60,482 nucleotides of DNA from an uncultured Bacteroidales bacterium (GCA_903911085.1 CAIWCC010000066.1:1-60482), one strand, 5' to 3'; positions 46,169 through 55,318 are shown, counted from the first letter of the stretch. Notes: a model not told the origin generated them from the sequence alone. Numbers and translations: made by a program.

Positions 46169-47560
46169 TCATTTTTTTAGTTTGTTCTCGATTTCTTTAA
46201 CGCTTAAACGAAAATTCTTATCACTATCCATTAAATCATTTACAATTTTACATGCATGAAGTACTGTAGCATGATCACGCTGTCCAATTGTGCTGCCAAT
46301 AGATGCCAGAGAGTTCTTTGTTAATTGTTTGGATAAATACATTGCAATTTGTCGAGCTTGTACAACTTCTCTTTTTCGGCTTTTCGTCGAGATAGCATCT
46401 ACCGACAATGAAAAATATTCACAAACTACATCGCGAATTTTTTCTACGGTATTTACTTTACAAGTAATATTTACAATACGACTAATTACTTTTTCAGCTA
46501 ATGATATGTCCAGTGGCATATCAGTAAGAGTTGAGTGAGCTAACAAAGAAACCAATACTCCTTCCAAATCACGAACATTATCCACAACATGTTCAGCAAT
46601 AAAATTTACAACATCTTCAGGAATCTCCAAACCATCTCTGTAGATTTTACTTTCTAAAATTGATTTGCGTAATTCAAAATTTGGTTTTTCAATTTCTGCC
46701 GATAATCCCCATTTGAAACGTGTTAGTAAGCGTTGCTCAAGTCCAACCATCACAATTGGAGAACGGTCGGAAGTAAGAACTAATTGTTTTCCTGTTTGGT
46801 GCAAGTGATTGAAAATATGGAAGAACGTGTTTTGCGTTCCAGTCTTTCCAGCAAATTCTTGAATATCATCAACTATTAATACATCAATAGTTTGATAAAA
46901 ATTAAGGAAATCATTTACTGTATTACTTCTTACTGCATCTGTATATTGAATTTGAAAAGTATTGGCAGAAAGATACAATACTCTTTTTTCAGGATGTAAT
47001 TGTTTAGTCATTACACCAATAGAATTTGCTAAGTGTGTTTTACCAACACCCGATTGTCCATATACAAATAAAGGATTAAAAATAGTTTTACCTGGTTCAT
47101 TGGCAATGCTAATTCCAGCTGTACGAGCTAATTTATTGCTATTTCCCTCTATTAAACTATTGAAATTATATGCTGGGTTTAATTGAGGATCAATTTCAGG
47201 TAATTGAGGTTTGTGGTATGGGCTAACATAACCTGTACCATTGGTTGAGATTTTAGGTTTAGAATGTTCGCTAGTACTTGGTATTTGAGTGCCTTTCCCA
47301 CTCGACTTGTCGATTAAAACCCTGTATTCCAAACGAGTACCAACGCCAACTTCCCTATATAAGGTCATGCGAAGTAAATCAATATATTTTTCCTCAATAT
47401 ATTCAACAAAAAACTGGCTAGGTACTTGTAGTACAAAAATACTTTTTTCGTATTTAAGAGCAACAATAGGAGCAAACCATGTATTAAACGATGCTTCACT
47501 TATATTGTCTTTAATAACGCTTAAACAGCGACTCCATAATTGTTCGTGATTATTCAACAT
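46169..47560 (-). CDS. dnaA: Chromosomal replication initiator DnaA
   Basis: A 463-residue DnaA. Domain I (1-80) has LWSRCLSVIKDNISEASFNTWF. Domain III has the AAA+ Walker A GQSGVGKTH, Walker B VLIVDDIQE and sensor region TSDRSP. Domain IV ends with the DnaA-box-binding signature GQRDHATVLHACK. It unwinds the origin and recruits the helicase. dnaN and recF are not adjacent, which is common in this phylum, and no DnaA-box cluster lies beside the gene, so oriC is not placed here. Confidence 0.97.
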   Translation of the reverse strand: MLNNHEQLWSRCLSVIKDNISEASFNTWFAPIVALKYEKSIFVLQVPSQFFVEYIEEKYIDLLRMTLYREVGVGTRLEYRVLIDKSSGKGTQIPSTSEHSKPKISTNGTGYVSPYHKPQLPEIDPQLNPAYNFNSLIEGNSNKLARTAGISIANEPGKTIFNPLFVYGQSGVGKTHLANSIGVMTKQLHPEKRVLYLSANTFQIQYTDAVRSNTVNDFLNFYQTIDVLIVDDIQEFAGKTGTQNTFFHIFNHLHQTGKQLVLTSDRSPIVMVGLEQRLLTRFKWGLSAEIEKPNFELRKSILESKIYRDGLEIPEDVVNFIAEHVVDNVRDLEGVLVSLLAHSTLTDMPLDISLAEKVISRIVNITCKVNTVEKIRDVVCEYFSLSVDAISTKSRKREVVQARQIAMYLSKQLTKNSLASIGSTIGQRDHATVLHACKIVNDLMDSDKNFRLSVKEIENKLKK

Positions 47561-47936
47561 TTCGATTCTATTTCAAAAAAATAATTTCTTGTAAAACAAT
47601 ATGTGTACTTAACAAATACTTTTGGGGTGTTTTTCCACTCTACAAAATTCTAGAATATTTGCGACATAAAAAAACGTCCAAATTTTAATAAATTGGCTTT
47701 CTTAATCATTTGTTTTAAAATCAGCGTTTTATGTAAGTGCTAGGTAATCAGTGTGTTGTAATGTGTGCTGAATTAAATTGACTGATTCTAAAGTGATTGA
47801 CAATTTGATAGTAAAAAATGTAAATATCACTAAATAATTACTGAAACACTTATTACAAATGATTTAGTCATAGTAAGAAGCTAAAAATGTTATTCTTTTA
47901 AATACGTCATTATTTAGAATCAAACTAAATAAATGA
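47561..47936. other. 376-bp intergenic region upstream of dnaA
   Basis: No gene, consensus promoter or DnaA-box cluster was recognised. The stretch is AT-rich with no strong hairpin. Confidence 0.5.
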
Positions 47937-48848
47937 CTACTCTTTTTTTCTTCCAAACAAGGAGAAATGCACGTATCGTTTCGGGTTTTTTTGGAGGTCG
48001 ATAACTAATTTGTCAGTATTGGCTGCTGTATTTGAGAGATTGATATATAAATCTTTATTGTTTAATAGCAACCCAATCGTACCTTCAGTTCCATTCATTT
48101 TCTTTGTCAGTAAATTGAGGTTTGCAATCGTGTTATCTATACTTGCAAATGTGGCAGCATAGTCTATTTTCTTAAGGTTACCCGTAATTTGTTTAAAATC
48201 AGTAGTTAGGCCATTTACATCGCTTAAAATATGAGGAACATCGTTTTTCATTAGTTGTTTTAATTGCGATGAACTAAGTGCTAAATCGGAAGTTGTACGT
48301 TCTATCGACGCCAAACTTTTAGTTAAATCTTTGTTCTCTACTAATACTCTAACTGAGCGAATAAGTGAGTCGGCTTGTGTTGAAATGCTTTCAATTTTAG
48401 GTAATAAATTTCCAGTCAGTTGCGCCATTAATCCTATGCCAACTTCAGTTTTAATTGTATCGTTTGGTTGATACATTAACTGCGAGGCGTTTGATGGAGC
48501 ATATATCAGTTGTATGGCTTTGCCACCCATTAATCCATCATCGTATAATTGAATTATTGTACCCTTTGGCAATTTTATGTCTTTTGAAACAGAAATTTTG
48601 ATGATAAATGACTCAATTTTTGAAAAGTCATATTTTACTTCTTCCACTTGTCCAACTTTGAAACCTTTTATGTATACAGGCGACGATGGCACTAAACCGC
48701 CTATGTTTTCGTATGAGCCGTAATAATAATTTACTGGCGAAAATATATCAATGCCTTTGAGGAAGTTTAGACCAAAATACAATATAAAAATTGCTACAAT
48801 TCCCATTATTCCTACTTTCACTTCACGCGTAAAAAATTTCTTTTTCAT
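47937..48848 (-). CDS. MlaD/MCE family lipid-transport protein
   Basis: A 303-residue protein with one N-terminal TM anchor (about 11-30) and one MCE domain (about 38-115), seen in the PVYIKGFKVGQVEEVKY and DDGLMGGKAIQL segments. The remaining 170 residues form a helical tail, as in MlaD/PqiB-type proteins. MCE proteins form hexameric rings that carry phospholipids across the periplasm. No MlaE/MlaF partners are adjacent. It lies downstream of a murein amidase gene on the same strand, a grouping common in Bacteroidales. Confidence 0.9.
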   Translation of the reverse strand: MKKKFFTREVKVGIMGIVAIFILYFGLNFLKGIDIFSPVNYYYGSYENIGGLVPSSPVYIKGFKVGQVEEVKYDFSKIESFIIKISVSKDIKLPKGTIIQLYDDGLMGGKAIQLIYAPSNASQLMYQPNDTIKTEVGIGLMAQLTGNLLPKIESISTQADSLIRSVRVLVENKDLTKSLASIERTTSDLALSSSQLKQLMKNDVPHILSDVNGLTTDFKQITGNLKKIDYAATFASIDNTIANLNLLTKKMNGTEGTIGLLLNNKDLYINLSNTAANTDKLVIDLQKNPKRYVHFSLFGRKKE

Positions 48849-49167
48849 TATTTCTGCTTTTTATTTTTTTTTCCTTTAAATTGTATAAAGGCTAATTTGT
48901 TATAATTATTCTACTTTACTAAGATAAAGATTGAAAAAATCCAGTTCCATACATAAAATCAATTGGTCACAATAAAAATAATTCTTTGGGTATTATTAGT
49001 TTATTATGCCTAAAAATGACGATAAGAATTTGTTTTTTTTGTATCCTGTTAATAATTGATTTTACTTTTAGTTGTGCTTTTTTTTTATTTTATTTTAAAT
49101 ACTTAAGTGTAATTTATGAGTTTATTGAACTTGTTTTTATCTTTTTGATTAAATGATAGTTAACTTC
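48849..49167. other. 319-bp intergenic region between amidase and MCE genes
   Basis: No gene is seen. It is AT-rich (about three quarters A/T or more by eye), and no consensus promoter or clear terminator was recognised. Confidence 0.45.
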
Positions 49168-50388
49168 TTATTTTAGAAGTTTTAAAGCTTCTTTTTCTGA
49201 TATTTTTTTATCACCAACAAATGCGATAATAAATGCATTAGGAAATTTGGACCGAACCTCAGATTTAATTTTTTTTATTTTTGAATAATCTGTCTCACTT
49301 CCTGAAGTGTATTTGTAGAGACCCTCTTCTAAAAAGTAATCAATATCTTTTAAAGATTTAAATTCGCTAGAGTGTTTCTTAAGTTTCTTATCGGAAGCAA
49401 ATAGTTGAACTTTAAAAATGGGTGTTTTATCGTTGTTACTTGTAGTGTTTGGTTTAATTTCTTTATTGTTGACAGTTTTTGTTTCAGCTTGATGCTGATT
49501 TGGAGTTGTAGAATCGGAATTTACAACATTTTTTTTTATTGTTGTCTCAGTATCTTTTTCGGTTTGTTCAAATCTTGGTACTATTGAAGCTTGTTTACCA
49601 GACTTCTTGTCATGGTCGCGCTTAAATGAAACAAAAGCATTGAAAATTGCTTTCGCCATTTCATTTTGACCATTTTCAGAAGCTAAATAACGTTCTTCAG
49701 CATTGTTGGATATAAAACCTAATTCAATAAGAACACTTGGACATGCAGAGCGATGTAAAACCCAAAAACCTGCTTGTCTTACTCCTCTATCAGAACGATT
49801 GCAATAATTCACAAATTGTTTTTGAATATTATTTGAAAATTCAAGGCTTTTGTCAATATATTTATCTTGCATAAACTCGAACATAATATAGGAATCAACA
49901 GAGTTAGGGTCAAATCCTTTATATTTTGATTTATAATCATCTTCGAGTAGTATTACCGAATTTTCACGCATTGCAACATCTAAGTTAGCTTTCGATTTTG
50001 CTAAACCAAGTGTAAATGTTTCTGCTCCATATGCTGCAGAACTTTGTGCAGCATTAGTATGAATGCAAATGAATAAATCTGCATGGTTGTTGTTTACAAC
50101 ATTTGCACGTTCTTGTAACGATAAAAATACGTCTGTTTTTCTTGTGTAAACAACTTTTACATCGTTGAAATTTTGTGAAATATAATTACCTAATGCTAGA
50201 ACTACAGAAAGATTAATTTCCTTTTCGCGCGAAATGACACCCATTGCCCCTGGGTCATGTCCTCCATGCCCTGCATCGAGAACTACTGTGAAACGGTTTT
50301 CTTGTCCAAATGTGTCAACTGAAATTGAAAGTAATAAGAGGGGGATTAATATTGTATGGAGAATGAAGTGCTTTTTGGTAAATTTCAT
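49168..50388 (-). CDS. N-acetylmuramoyl-L-alanine amidase (Amidase_3) with SPOR-like tail
   Basis: A 406-residue secreted zinc amidase. After a signal peptide (about 1-28) the catalytic domain shows VVLDAGHGGHDPG (first zinc His), a later ICIHTN (third) and a SVLIELGFISN end with the catalytic Glu. A low-complexity linker (about 265-320) leads to a C-terminal SPOR-like region starting at FKVQLFAS. It cleaves the bond between MurNAc and the stem peptide, usually during cell separation. A minus-strand TACTTTTG box lies at 50433-50440, and the gene is divergent from lptD. Confidence 0.92.
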   Translation of the reverse strand: MKFTKKHFILHTILIPLLLLSISVDTFGQENRFTVVLDAGHGGHDPGAMGVISREKEINLSVVLALGNYISQNFNDVKVVYTRKTDVFLSLQERANVVNNNHADLFICIHTNAAQSSAAYGAETFTLGLAKSKANLDVAMRENSVILLEDDYKSKYKGFDPNSVDSYIMFEFMQDKYIDKSLEFSNNIQKQFVNYCNRSDRGVRQAGFWVLHRSACPSVLIELGFISNNAEERYLASENGQNEMAKAIFNAFVSFKRDHDKKSGKQASIVPRFEQTEKDTETTIKKNVVNSDSTTPNQHQAETKTVNNKEIKPNTTSNNDKTPIFKVQLFASDKKLKKHSSEFKSLKDIDYFLEEGLYKYTSGSETDYSKIKKIKSEVRSKFPNAFIIAFVGDKKISEKEALKLLK

Positions 50389-50536
50389 AATTGTTTTGCA
50401 GATTGAATTATTGACAATTCTATATATAAATGCAAAAGTAGTGTTTTTATCCTATTTTTGATGTCAAAGTAAGACGTAAATTTTCAAATTATTCATAAAA
50501 AAAAGTTATATGTAAAAGAGACTACTTTTTTTTGAC

Positions 50537-50544
50537 TAATTTTG
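50537..50544 (+). promoter_or_regulatory. -7 promoter box of lptD
   Basis: TAATTTTG matches TAnnTTTG and lies 33 bases before the lptD start codon. No TTTG occurs at the expected -33 position. Confidence 0.45.
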
Positions 50545-50576
50545 CACTCTCATAAAGTAAACCATAAACCAGCCGG

Positions 50577-53333
50577 ATGCAAATCTGTAATCAATTATAT
50601 TTCAATAAAGCACGTCTAATCCTGCTCTTAAATCTGTGCTTTATTCTTCCTTTTTTATGTTTGGGAGGTGGTGTGATGGCAGAAAACATTGTTACGAAGC
50701 CAACTATTGGTACCGATAGCCTAAAAAAACAAACTATAGATACAGTAAGCGTTAAAAATGAAAATAAAACAAAATCAAATCAGATTGACGCCGAAATAGA
50801 GTATAGTGCCAAAGATTCTATTGTGTTTTTAGGAAATGGAACAGGCTTTTTGCACGGACAAAGTGATATAAAATATAAGAATATTAATTTGAAAGCTGAT
50901 TTTGTTCGTATTAAGATGGACAGTAGTATCGTTTATGCTCATGGAACAACAGACAGTGTTGGAACCAAAATTGGCGAACCCGTTTTTAAGGAAGGTGAGT
51001 CTGAGTATAAATCAAAAGAATTGGCTTACAATTTAAAATCAAAAAAAGGTTTTATCAGGCAGGCAGTTACGCAGCAAGGCGAAGGTTATATAATAAGCGA
51101 TAAAACGAAGAAAACTGAAGACGATATTCTTTGTATTGCAGGGGGTAAATATACCACATGTGAAGATCACGACCATCCGCATTTTTATCTTAGTTTGTCA
51201 AAAGGAAAGGTAAAGCCTGGAAGTTACGTTGTGGCAGGACCATCGCACCTAGTAGTACTTGATGTACCTTTGCCAATAGTAATTCCTTTTGGTTTTTTTC
51301 CTTTTACTGATAAGTATTCGTCTGGAGTATTGATGCCAACATTTGTCGATGAACTTACGCGTGGTTTTGGTTTGACTAATGGTGGTTATTATTTTGCTAT
51401 CAACGATTATGTTGATATGGAGATAAAAGGTGATATTTATACTAAAGGAACTTGGGGTGTATCTGCTACTTCTAGCTATCGGAAAAATTACAAATATAGT
51501 GGTAATTTAAATATTAGCTATAGAGAAGATGTTACTGGCGAAAAGGATATGGCAGATTACTCAAAAGCAAATAATATGAGTATAAGGTGGTCGCACTCAC
51601 AAGATCAAAAGGCAAATCCATATCGTACACTTTCTGCTAGTGTTAACTTTTCAACTAGTGGATATAACAAAAGTAATGTAAGTAGTTATTATAGACCAGA
51701 ATTGAACTCAGAAAATACAAAAGGTTCAAGCGTGTCGTTTTCGCAGAGATTTCCCGAAAGTCCTTTTAGTATTTCTGGTAGCATGCTTATAAATCAGCGA
51801 ACAAAAGATTCAACAGTAAGTTTGACTCTGCCGAATATCAGTATTTCTATGAGTCGAATTTATCCATTCAAGCGTAAAAATGCAGTGGGTAATGAGCGTT
51901 GGTACGAAAAAATATCAATGTCGTATTCTGGAACTATGGCAAATAGCATTGATACTAAGGAAAATCTTTTATTTAAATCATCATTGGTTAATGATTGGCG
52001 AAATGGAATGAGACATAGCATTCCGATAAGTGCTACTTTTAATTTGCTTAAATATATAAATGTTTCACCATCTATCAATTATACTGAGCGTTGGTACTTA
52101 CAATCGGTTGATAAGTCTTGGGATATAGCAAATCAAAAGGAGGTTACCGAAAAGAAAAATGGTTTTAATCGGGTTTATGATTTTAATATGGGGGTTTCGG
52201 CTTCAACTAAACTTTATGGTTTTTATATGCCTATTCGTTCCATTTTTGGTGATAAAGTTGATAGAATTAGGCACGTTTTAACTCCTTCTATTGGGTTCAG
52301 TTATCTTCCCGATTTTGGCGATCCAATGTGGGGCTTTTATGGTACTTATACAAAATCAGTGATTGATAACACTAGTTTAACAGGTTATAATGATCAGCAA
52401 GTCCAGTACTCACACTATGTTGGCAGTTTGTATGGTGCTCCAGGTGTTGGTAAATCAGGTAATATCAATTTCTCATTGGGTAATAATGTGGAAATGAAGT
52501 TGCGTAATGACAATGATACAACAGGCACCAAGCCATTTAATAAAATTAGCTTAATTGATAATCTTTCGGTTAGCGGAGGTTACAATCTTGCTGCCGATTC
52601 CATGCAGTGGTCACAATTCAGCTCCAATATTCGTTTGAAATTTGGTGAAAGACATAGCTTGAGTTTGAGTGGAGCTTTTGATCCTTATATGTATGTGGTG
52701 AATGGTAAATATCTGACGCGTGTAAATAAACTACGTTGGGAAAATGGCGGGTTTCCACGTTTCTTGGGAACAAGTACCTCATATAGTTATACCATTAATA
52801 ATGATACTTTTAAGAAAAAAGATAAAAAGAACAATCCAAATACATCTGACGAACAAAGAAAAACAACAGATGATGAATCAAATTTAAATAAAGCTGATAA
52901 AAAAGAAAATACTGCGCAAAAAGATAAAAAAGATGCAGAGAAAAGTGAAGATGGTTATCAAAAACTTGCGATCCCGTGGAGTATAAGTGCCAGTTATTCT
53001 GTTCGATATGGAAATACAAGCGAGATTGACTATGAAAAAGCAGAATATAAAATGAATTTCACACATAATTTGAGTTTTTCAGGTGATTTATCGCTAACAA
53101 CAAATTGGAAATTTTCCACAAGTACGTCTTATGACTTTGAAGCTAAGAAATTTACTTATACAAATATAAATATTACACGAAATTTGCATTGTTGGACGAT
53201 GACAGGAAGTGTAGTTCCATTTGGGATTTATAAGTCATACAATGTACGAATAGGTGTAAATGCAAGCATGCTTCAAGATTTGAAGTGGGATAAAAAAAGT
53301 GAATACTCTAATAATACTATAACATGGTACTAA
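50577..53333 (+). CDS. lptD: LptD-like outer membrane LPS assembly protein
   Basis: A 918-residue outer-membrane protein of the Bacteroidota LptD form. After an export signal (hydrophobic about 13-33) comes an OstA/LptA-like beta-jellyroll (about 70-190: IVFLGNGTGFLHG, VIYAHG-like repeats), and then a large barrel with FGFFPFTDKYSSGVLMP, the conserved plug/barrel junction in this family. Near residue 745-785 a Lys/Asp-rich insert interrupts the barrel, probably an extracellular loop. LptD inserts LPS into the outer leaflet. It is divergent from the amidase gene and precedes a slyD-like gene. Confidence 0.9.
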   Translation: MQICNQLYFNKARLILLLNLCFILPFLCLGGGVMAENIVTKPTIGTDSLKKQTIDTVSVKNENKTKSNQIDAEIEYSAKDSIVFLGNGTGFLHGQSDIKYKNINLKADFVRIKMDSSIVYAHGTTDSVGTKIGEPVFKEGESEYKSKELAYNLKSKKGFIRQAVTQQGEGYIISDKTKKTEDDILCIAGGKYTTCEDHDHPHFYLSLSKGKVKPGSYVVAGPSHLVVLDVPLPIVIPFGFFPFTDKYSSGVLMPTFVDELTRGFGLTNGGYYFAINDYVDMEIKGDIYTKGTWGVSATSSYRKNYKYSGNLNISYREDVTGEKDMADYSKANNMSIRWSHSQDQKANPYRTLSASVNFSTSGYNKSNVSSYYRPELNSENTKGSSVSFSQRFPESPFSISGSMLINQRTKDSTVSLTLPNISISMSRIYPFKRKNAVGNERWYEKISMSYSGTMANSIDTKENLLFKSSLVNDWRNGMRHSIPISATFNLLKYINVSPSINYTERWYLQSVDKSWDIANQKEVTEKKNGFNRVYDFNMGVSASTKLYGFYMPIRSIFGDKVDRIRHVLTPSIGFSYLPDFGDPMWGFYGTYTKSVIDNTSLTGYNDQQVQYSHYVGSLYGAPGVGKSGNINFSLGNNVEMKLRNDNDTTGTKPFNKISLIDNLSVSGGYNLAADSMQWSQFSSNIRLKFGERHSLSLSGAFDPYMYVVNGKYLTRVNKLRWENGGFPRFLGTSTSYSYTINNDTFKKKDKKNNPNTSDEQRKTTDDESNLNKADKKENTAQKDKKDAEKSEDGYQKLAIPWSISASYSVRYGNTSEIDYEKAEYKMNFTHNLSFSGDLSLTTNWKFSTSTSYDFEAKKFTYTNINITRNLHCWTMTGSVVPFGIYKSYNVRIGVNASMLQDLKWDKKSEYSNNTITWY

Positions 53334-53459
53334 AAAGGCGATTAATTAACCTTTAAAGTTGAACAATTTACTTTGAAAAACAATTATACATGACTTAGTA
53401 CAAAACTAAATATTAAAATAAGATAAAACAGTGATTAAACAATAATAATAAGAAGAAAA

Positions 53460-54074
53460 ATGAAAATTACAGCAGACAAATTAGTATCAGTTGAATACGA
53501 ACTATTCGTAGACGGCGAAGTAGATGGCGAATTGGAATTAATGGAAAAAGCCACCGCAGAACAACCGATGAGCTTTATTTATGGAGTAGGAATGATGCTT
53601 CCAAACTTTGAACAAAATTTGTTCGGGTTGCAAGCTGGCGAGAAATTCGATTTTACAATTAATTTAGAAGATGCTTATGGTGAATACGATGAAGAAAGCG
53701 TATTAGACCTTGATAGAGCTATTTTTGAAATTGATGGCAAGATAGATGAAGAAATGATTTTCGAGGGTAATGTTGTCCCATTGATGGATAATGAAGGAAA
53801 TCGAGTTAATGCTCAAGTAGTTTCGGTAGACGATGTTCATGTCAGAGTCGATTTGAATCATCCATTGGCTGGAGAAAATTTACATTTCAAAGGAACTGTA
53901 CTTGAAGTGCGTGAACCAACAGAAAAGGAACTAGCTGCAATTACAGGTGGTGGTTGTGGTTGTGGAAGCAGTTGCGGTGACGGAAGTTGCGGTGACGGTG
54001 GATGTAGCGATAGCAGTTGTGGTTGCGAAGAATTAGAACAAAAAAGTGGTGGATGTGGTTGCGGTTGTAATTAA
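53460..54074 (+). CDS. slyD: FKBP-type peptidyl-prolyl isomerase, SlyD-like, with Cys-rich tail
   Basis: A 204-residue SlyD-type isomerase and chaperone. The FKBP part (1-75 and 130-155) encloses the insert-in-flap domain; PMSFIYGVGMMLPNFEQ and the DAYGEYDEE segment are characteristic. The last 44 residues are Gly/Cys-rich with ten cysteines, corresponding to the metal-binding tail of E. coli SlyD, which stores nickel. Nickel versus another metal cannot be told. It ends in a terminator at 54112-54155 and is the last chromosomal gene before the integrated element. Confidence 0.9.
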   Translation: MKITADKLVSVEYELFVDGEVDGELELMEKATAEQPMSFIYGVGMMLPNFEQNLFGLQAGEKFDFTINLEDAYGEYDEESVLDLDRAIFEIDGKIDEEMIFEGNVVPLMDNEGNRVNAQVVSVDDVHVRVDLNHPLAGENLHFKGTVLEVREPTEKELAAITGGGCGCGSSCGDGSCGDGGCSDSSCGCEELEQKSGGCGCGCN

Positions 54075-54111
54075 TCGAAACTTTCTACATAACCCTAATT
54101 AATAAGTATTG

Positions 54112-54155
54112 ATGGATGTAAAGTGACAAAAGTTGCTTTATATCCATTTTTATTT
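54112..54155 (+). terminator. Terminator of slyD
   Basis: ATGGATGTAAAG pairs with CTTTATATCCAT (one G-U pair) over a 12-base loop and is followed by a T-rich run. Confidence 0.85.
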
Positions 54156-54216
54156 ATTCTATGTTTGAGAAGAAAAATCCGAATGAGCAATATGAAGCAA
54201 ATGGTCAAAAAACAAA

Positions 54217-54250
54217 TTATCCACTAAATACAATTGTATTTAGTGGATAA
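54217..54250 (-). terminator. Perfect 34-bp palindrome, probable terminator of the disrupted tRNA gene
   Basis: TTATCCACTAAATACAA is followed at once by its exact reverse complement: 17-bp arms, no spacer. Read on the minus strand it lies 22 bases after the tRNA 3' fragment and is followed by TTTGTTTTTT, so it fits a rho-independent terminator of the original tRNA. A protein-binding site is an alternative. Confidence 0.7.
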
Positions 54251-54271
54251 TCAACAACTTAATTGTTTTTG

Positions 54272-54300
54272 TGCGGCTGAAGGGACTCGAACCCCCACTT
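54272..54300 (-). tRNA. tRNA 3' end fragment, att site of an integrated element
   Basis: On the minus strand this reads as T-arm plus acceptor: GGGGG, loop TTCGAGT, CCCTT, then CAGCCGC and discriminator A, without encoded CCA. The matching 5' acceptor (GCGGCTG), D-arm and anticodon arm are absent from the DNA to the right, so the gene is not complete. A 3' tRNA fragment of this size is the usual footprint of a tyrosine integrase that enters tRNA genes. The isotype is not determined. Confidence 0.75.
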
Positions 54301-54393
54301 TTTACAAAATTTATAATTAGCTGATTATCAGATATGTTTTTGTTCAAAATACCCCGTTTTGGATATACTTTTGTTGCGTTACTGTTACGGAAA

Positions 54394-54419
54394 GGACTCG
54401 AACTCATTGGTTCGAGCCC
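54394..54419. repeat. Second tRNA T-arm-like inverted repeat near the att site
   Basis: GGACTCGAAC (54394-54403) and GTTCGAGCCC (54410-54419) fold with nine of ten pairs and a six-base loop. The first arm repeats ten bases of the tRNA fragment 110 bases to the left. It may be a degraded att copy or an integrase/excisionase arm site. Confidence 0.5.
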
Positions 54420-54537
54420 CCTTATTTTTAGTGAGTTAGACCATTTTTCAACGAGTTTTTTAATAATAATTCATTGAATAATTTGGCGACAATCACTTAA
54501 ATTTGATAACATCAGCTCTCACAGATGTTTAGTCTTT

Positions 54538-54966
54538 TCATAATTTATTATTTGAAATATATTGCATTAAAGCCCAATTATATGCAATTGATAAATCTTG
54601 ATTAAATGCTCTAATGTCACTTTCTACCATTTGCCAAATTTCAGGTTTTGAATTTTTAGATGGAATACAAAAATAATAAATCATTTTACCTTTCCTATCA
54701 GTACGAACATACTCAACCAAAATAGCAGTTGTTTTTTTATCTGAAATTCTAATAAGATTTTTAAAGTAGAATTCTCTTTTTATATTTAAACTTTCAAAAG
54801 ATGAATAACTACAATTTACTAATTCATATCCTTTTTTCATATCTAATCCACTCTCTTTTTGAATTTTGTAACCTTTTGTTACAAAGTTCCATTCTTCAAC
54901 TGTTGTTTGTGAAAAACAAAATAAAGTTGATATTAGAATGAAAAAAATAATTGTGTGCTTTTTCAT
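54538..54966 (-). CDS. Hypothetical exported protein
   Basis: Not recognised. A 142-residue protein with a clear signal peptide (MKKHTIIFFILI to CFSQ) and no lipobox. The mature part is a mix of strands and helices without known motifs. It is the first gene inside the element from the left edge and is preceded by a lipoprotein gene 11 bases away on the same strand, so the two are probably co-expressed, perhaps with the repressor gene further upstream. A cell-envelope cargo function carried by the element is possible, but not shown. Confidence 0.75.
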   Translation of the reverse strand: MKKHTIIFFILISTLFCFSQTTVEEWNFVTKGYKIQKESGLDMKKGYELVNCSYSSFESLNIKREFYFKNLIRISDKKTTAILVEYVRTDRKGKMIYYFCIPSKNSKPEIWQMVESDIRAFNQDLSIAYNWALMQYISNNKL

Positions 54967-54977
54967 ATCATTTATTT

Positions 54978-55292
54978 TTAAGGAAATACAATATAATAAT
55001 TCTCACATGATTTATGTGTTCCAGAATATTCTTTTACAGTAGCATATAATAAATATCCCGATTTTTGTACAGCTTTAGCACTATAGTACCCTGCTGGGAT
55101 ATTGTACGTAACTTTATTTTTAGCTGCTACAACTTGTTGAAATTTATCATTAACATACAAGTTGTAAGGATCACTTGACCCGTTTGTAAATTCAATACAA
55201 AACGTGTTTTTGTCCTCACATTCTAATGTGGATTCTGTTTTACACCCAACTACCATTAAAACCAAAAACAGAGAGATTAAAAGCTTTTTCAT
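54978..55292 (-). CDS. Hypothetical small lipoprotein
   Basis: Not recognised. A 104-residue protein with signal peptide and lipobox VVGC at residues 14-17. The mature part has CIEFTNGSSDPYNLYVND and a YNIPAGYY segment, suggesting a small beta-sandwich like those found in accessory lipoproteins. Four further cysteines could form disulfides. It is followed by the exported-protein gene and preceded by the repressor-like gene 26 bases upstream on the same strand. Confidence 0.78.
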   Translation of the reverse strand: MKKLLISLFLVLMVVGCKTESTLECEDKNTFCIEFTNGSSDPYNLYVNDKFQQVVAAKNKVTYNIPAGYYSAKAVQKSGYLLYATVKEYSGTHKSCENYYIVFP

Positions 55293-55318
55293 TATTATTT
55301 ATTTTAGAGTTTAAAAAA

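Larger units (their letters stand above)
54075..54537. other. 463-bp junction region between chromosome and integrated element
   Basis: No gene is seen. In order it holds the slyD terminator, a perfect 34-bp palindrome, a tRNA 3' fragment (element boundary), and a second GGACTCGAAC-containing inverted repeat. Each is listed separately. Confidence 0.7.

Noticed and set aside
45722-47936. oriC beside dnaA
   Set aside because: No clustered DnaA boxes or repeated AT-rich 13-mers were found on either side of dnaA.
54300-54380. A complete tRNA gene at the element boundary
   Set aside because: No D-arm, anticodon arm or GCGGCTG acceptor strand can be placed to the right of the T-arm; only a 3' fragment is supported.
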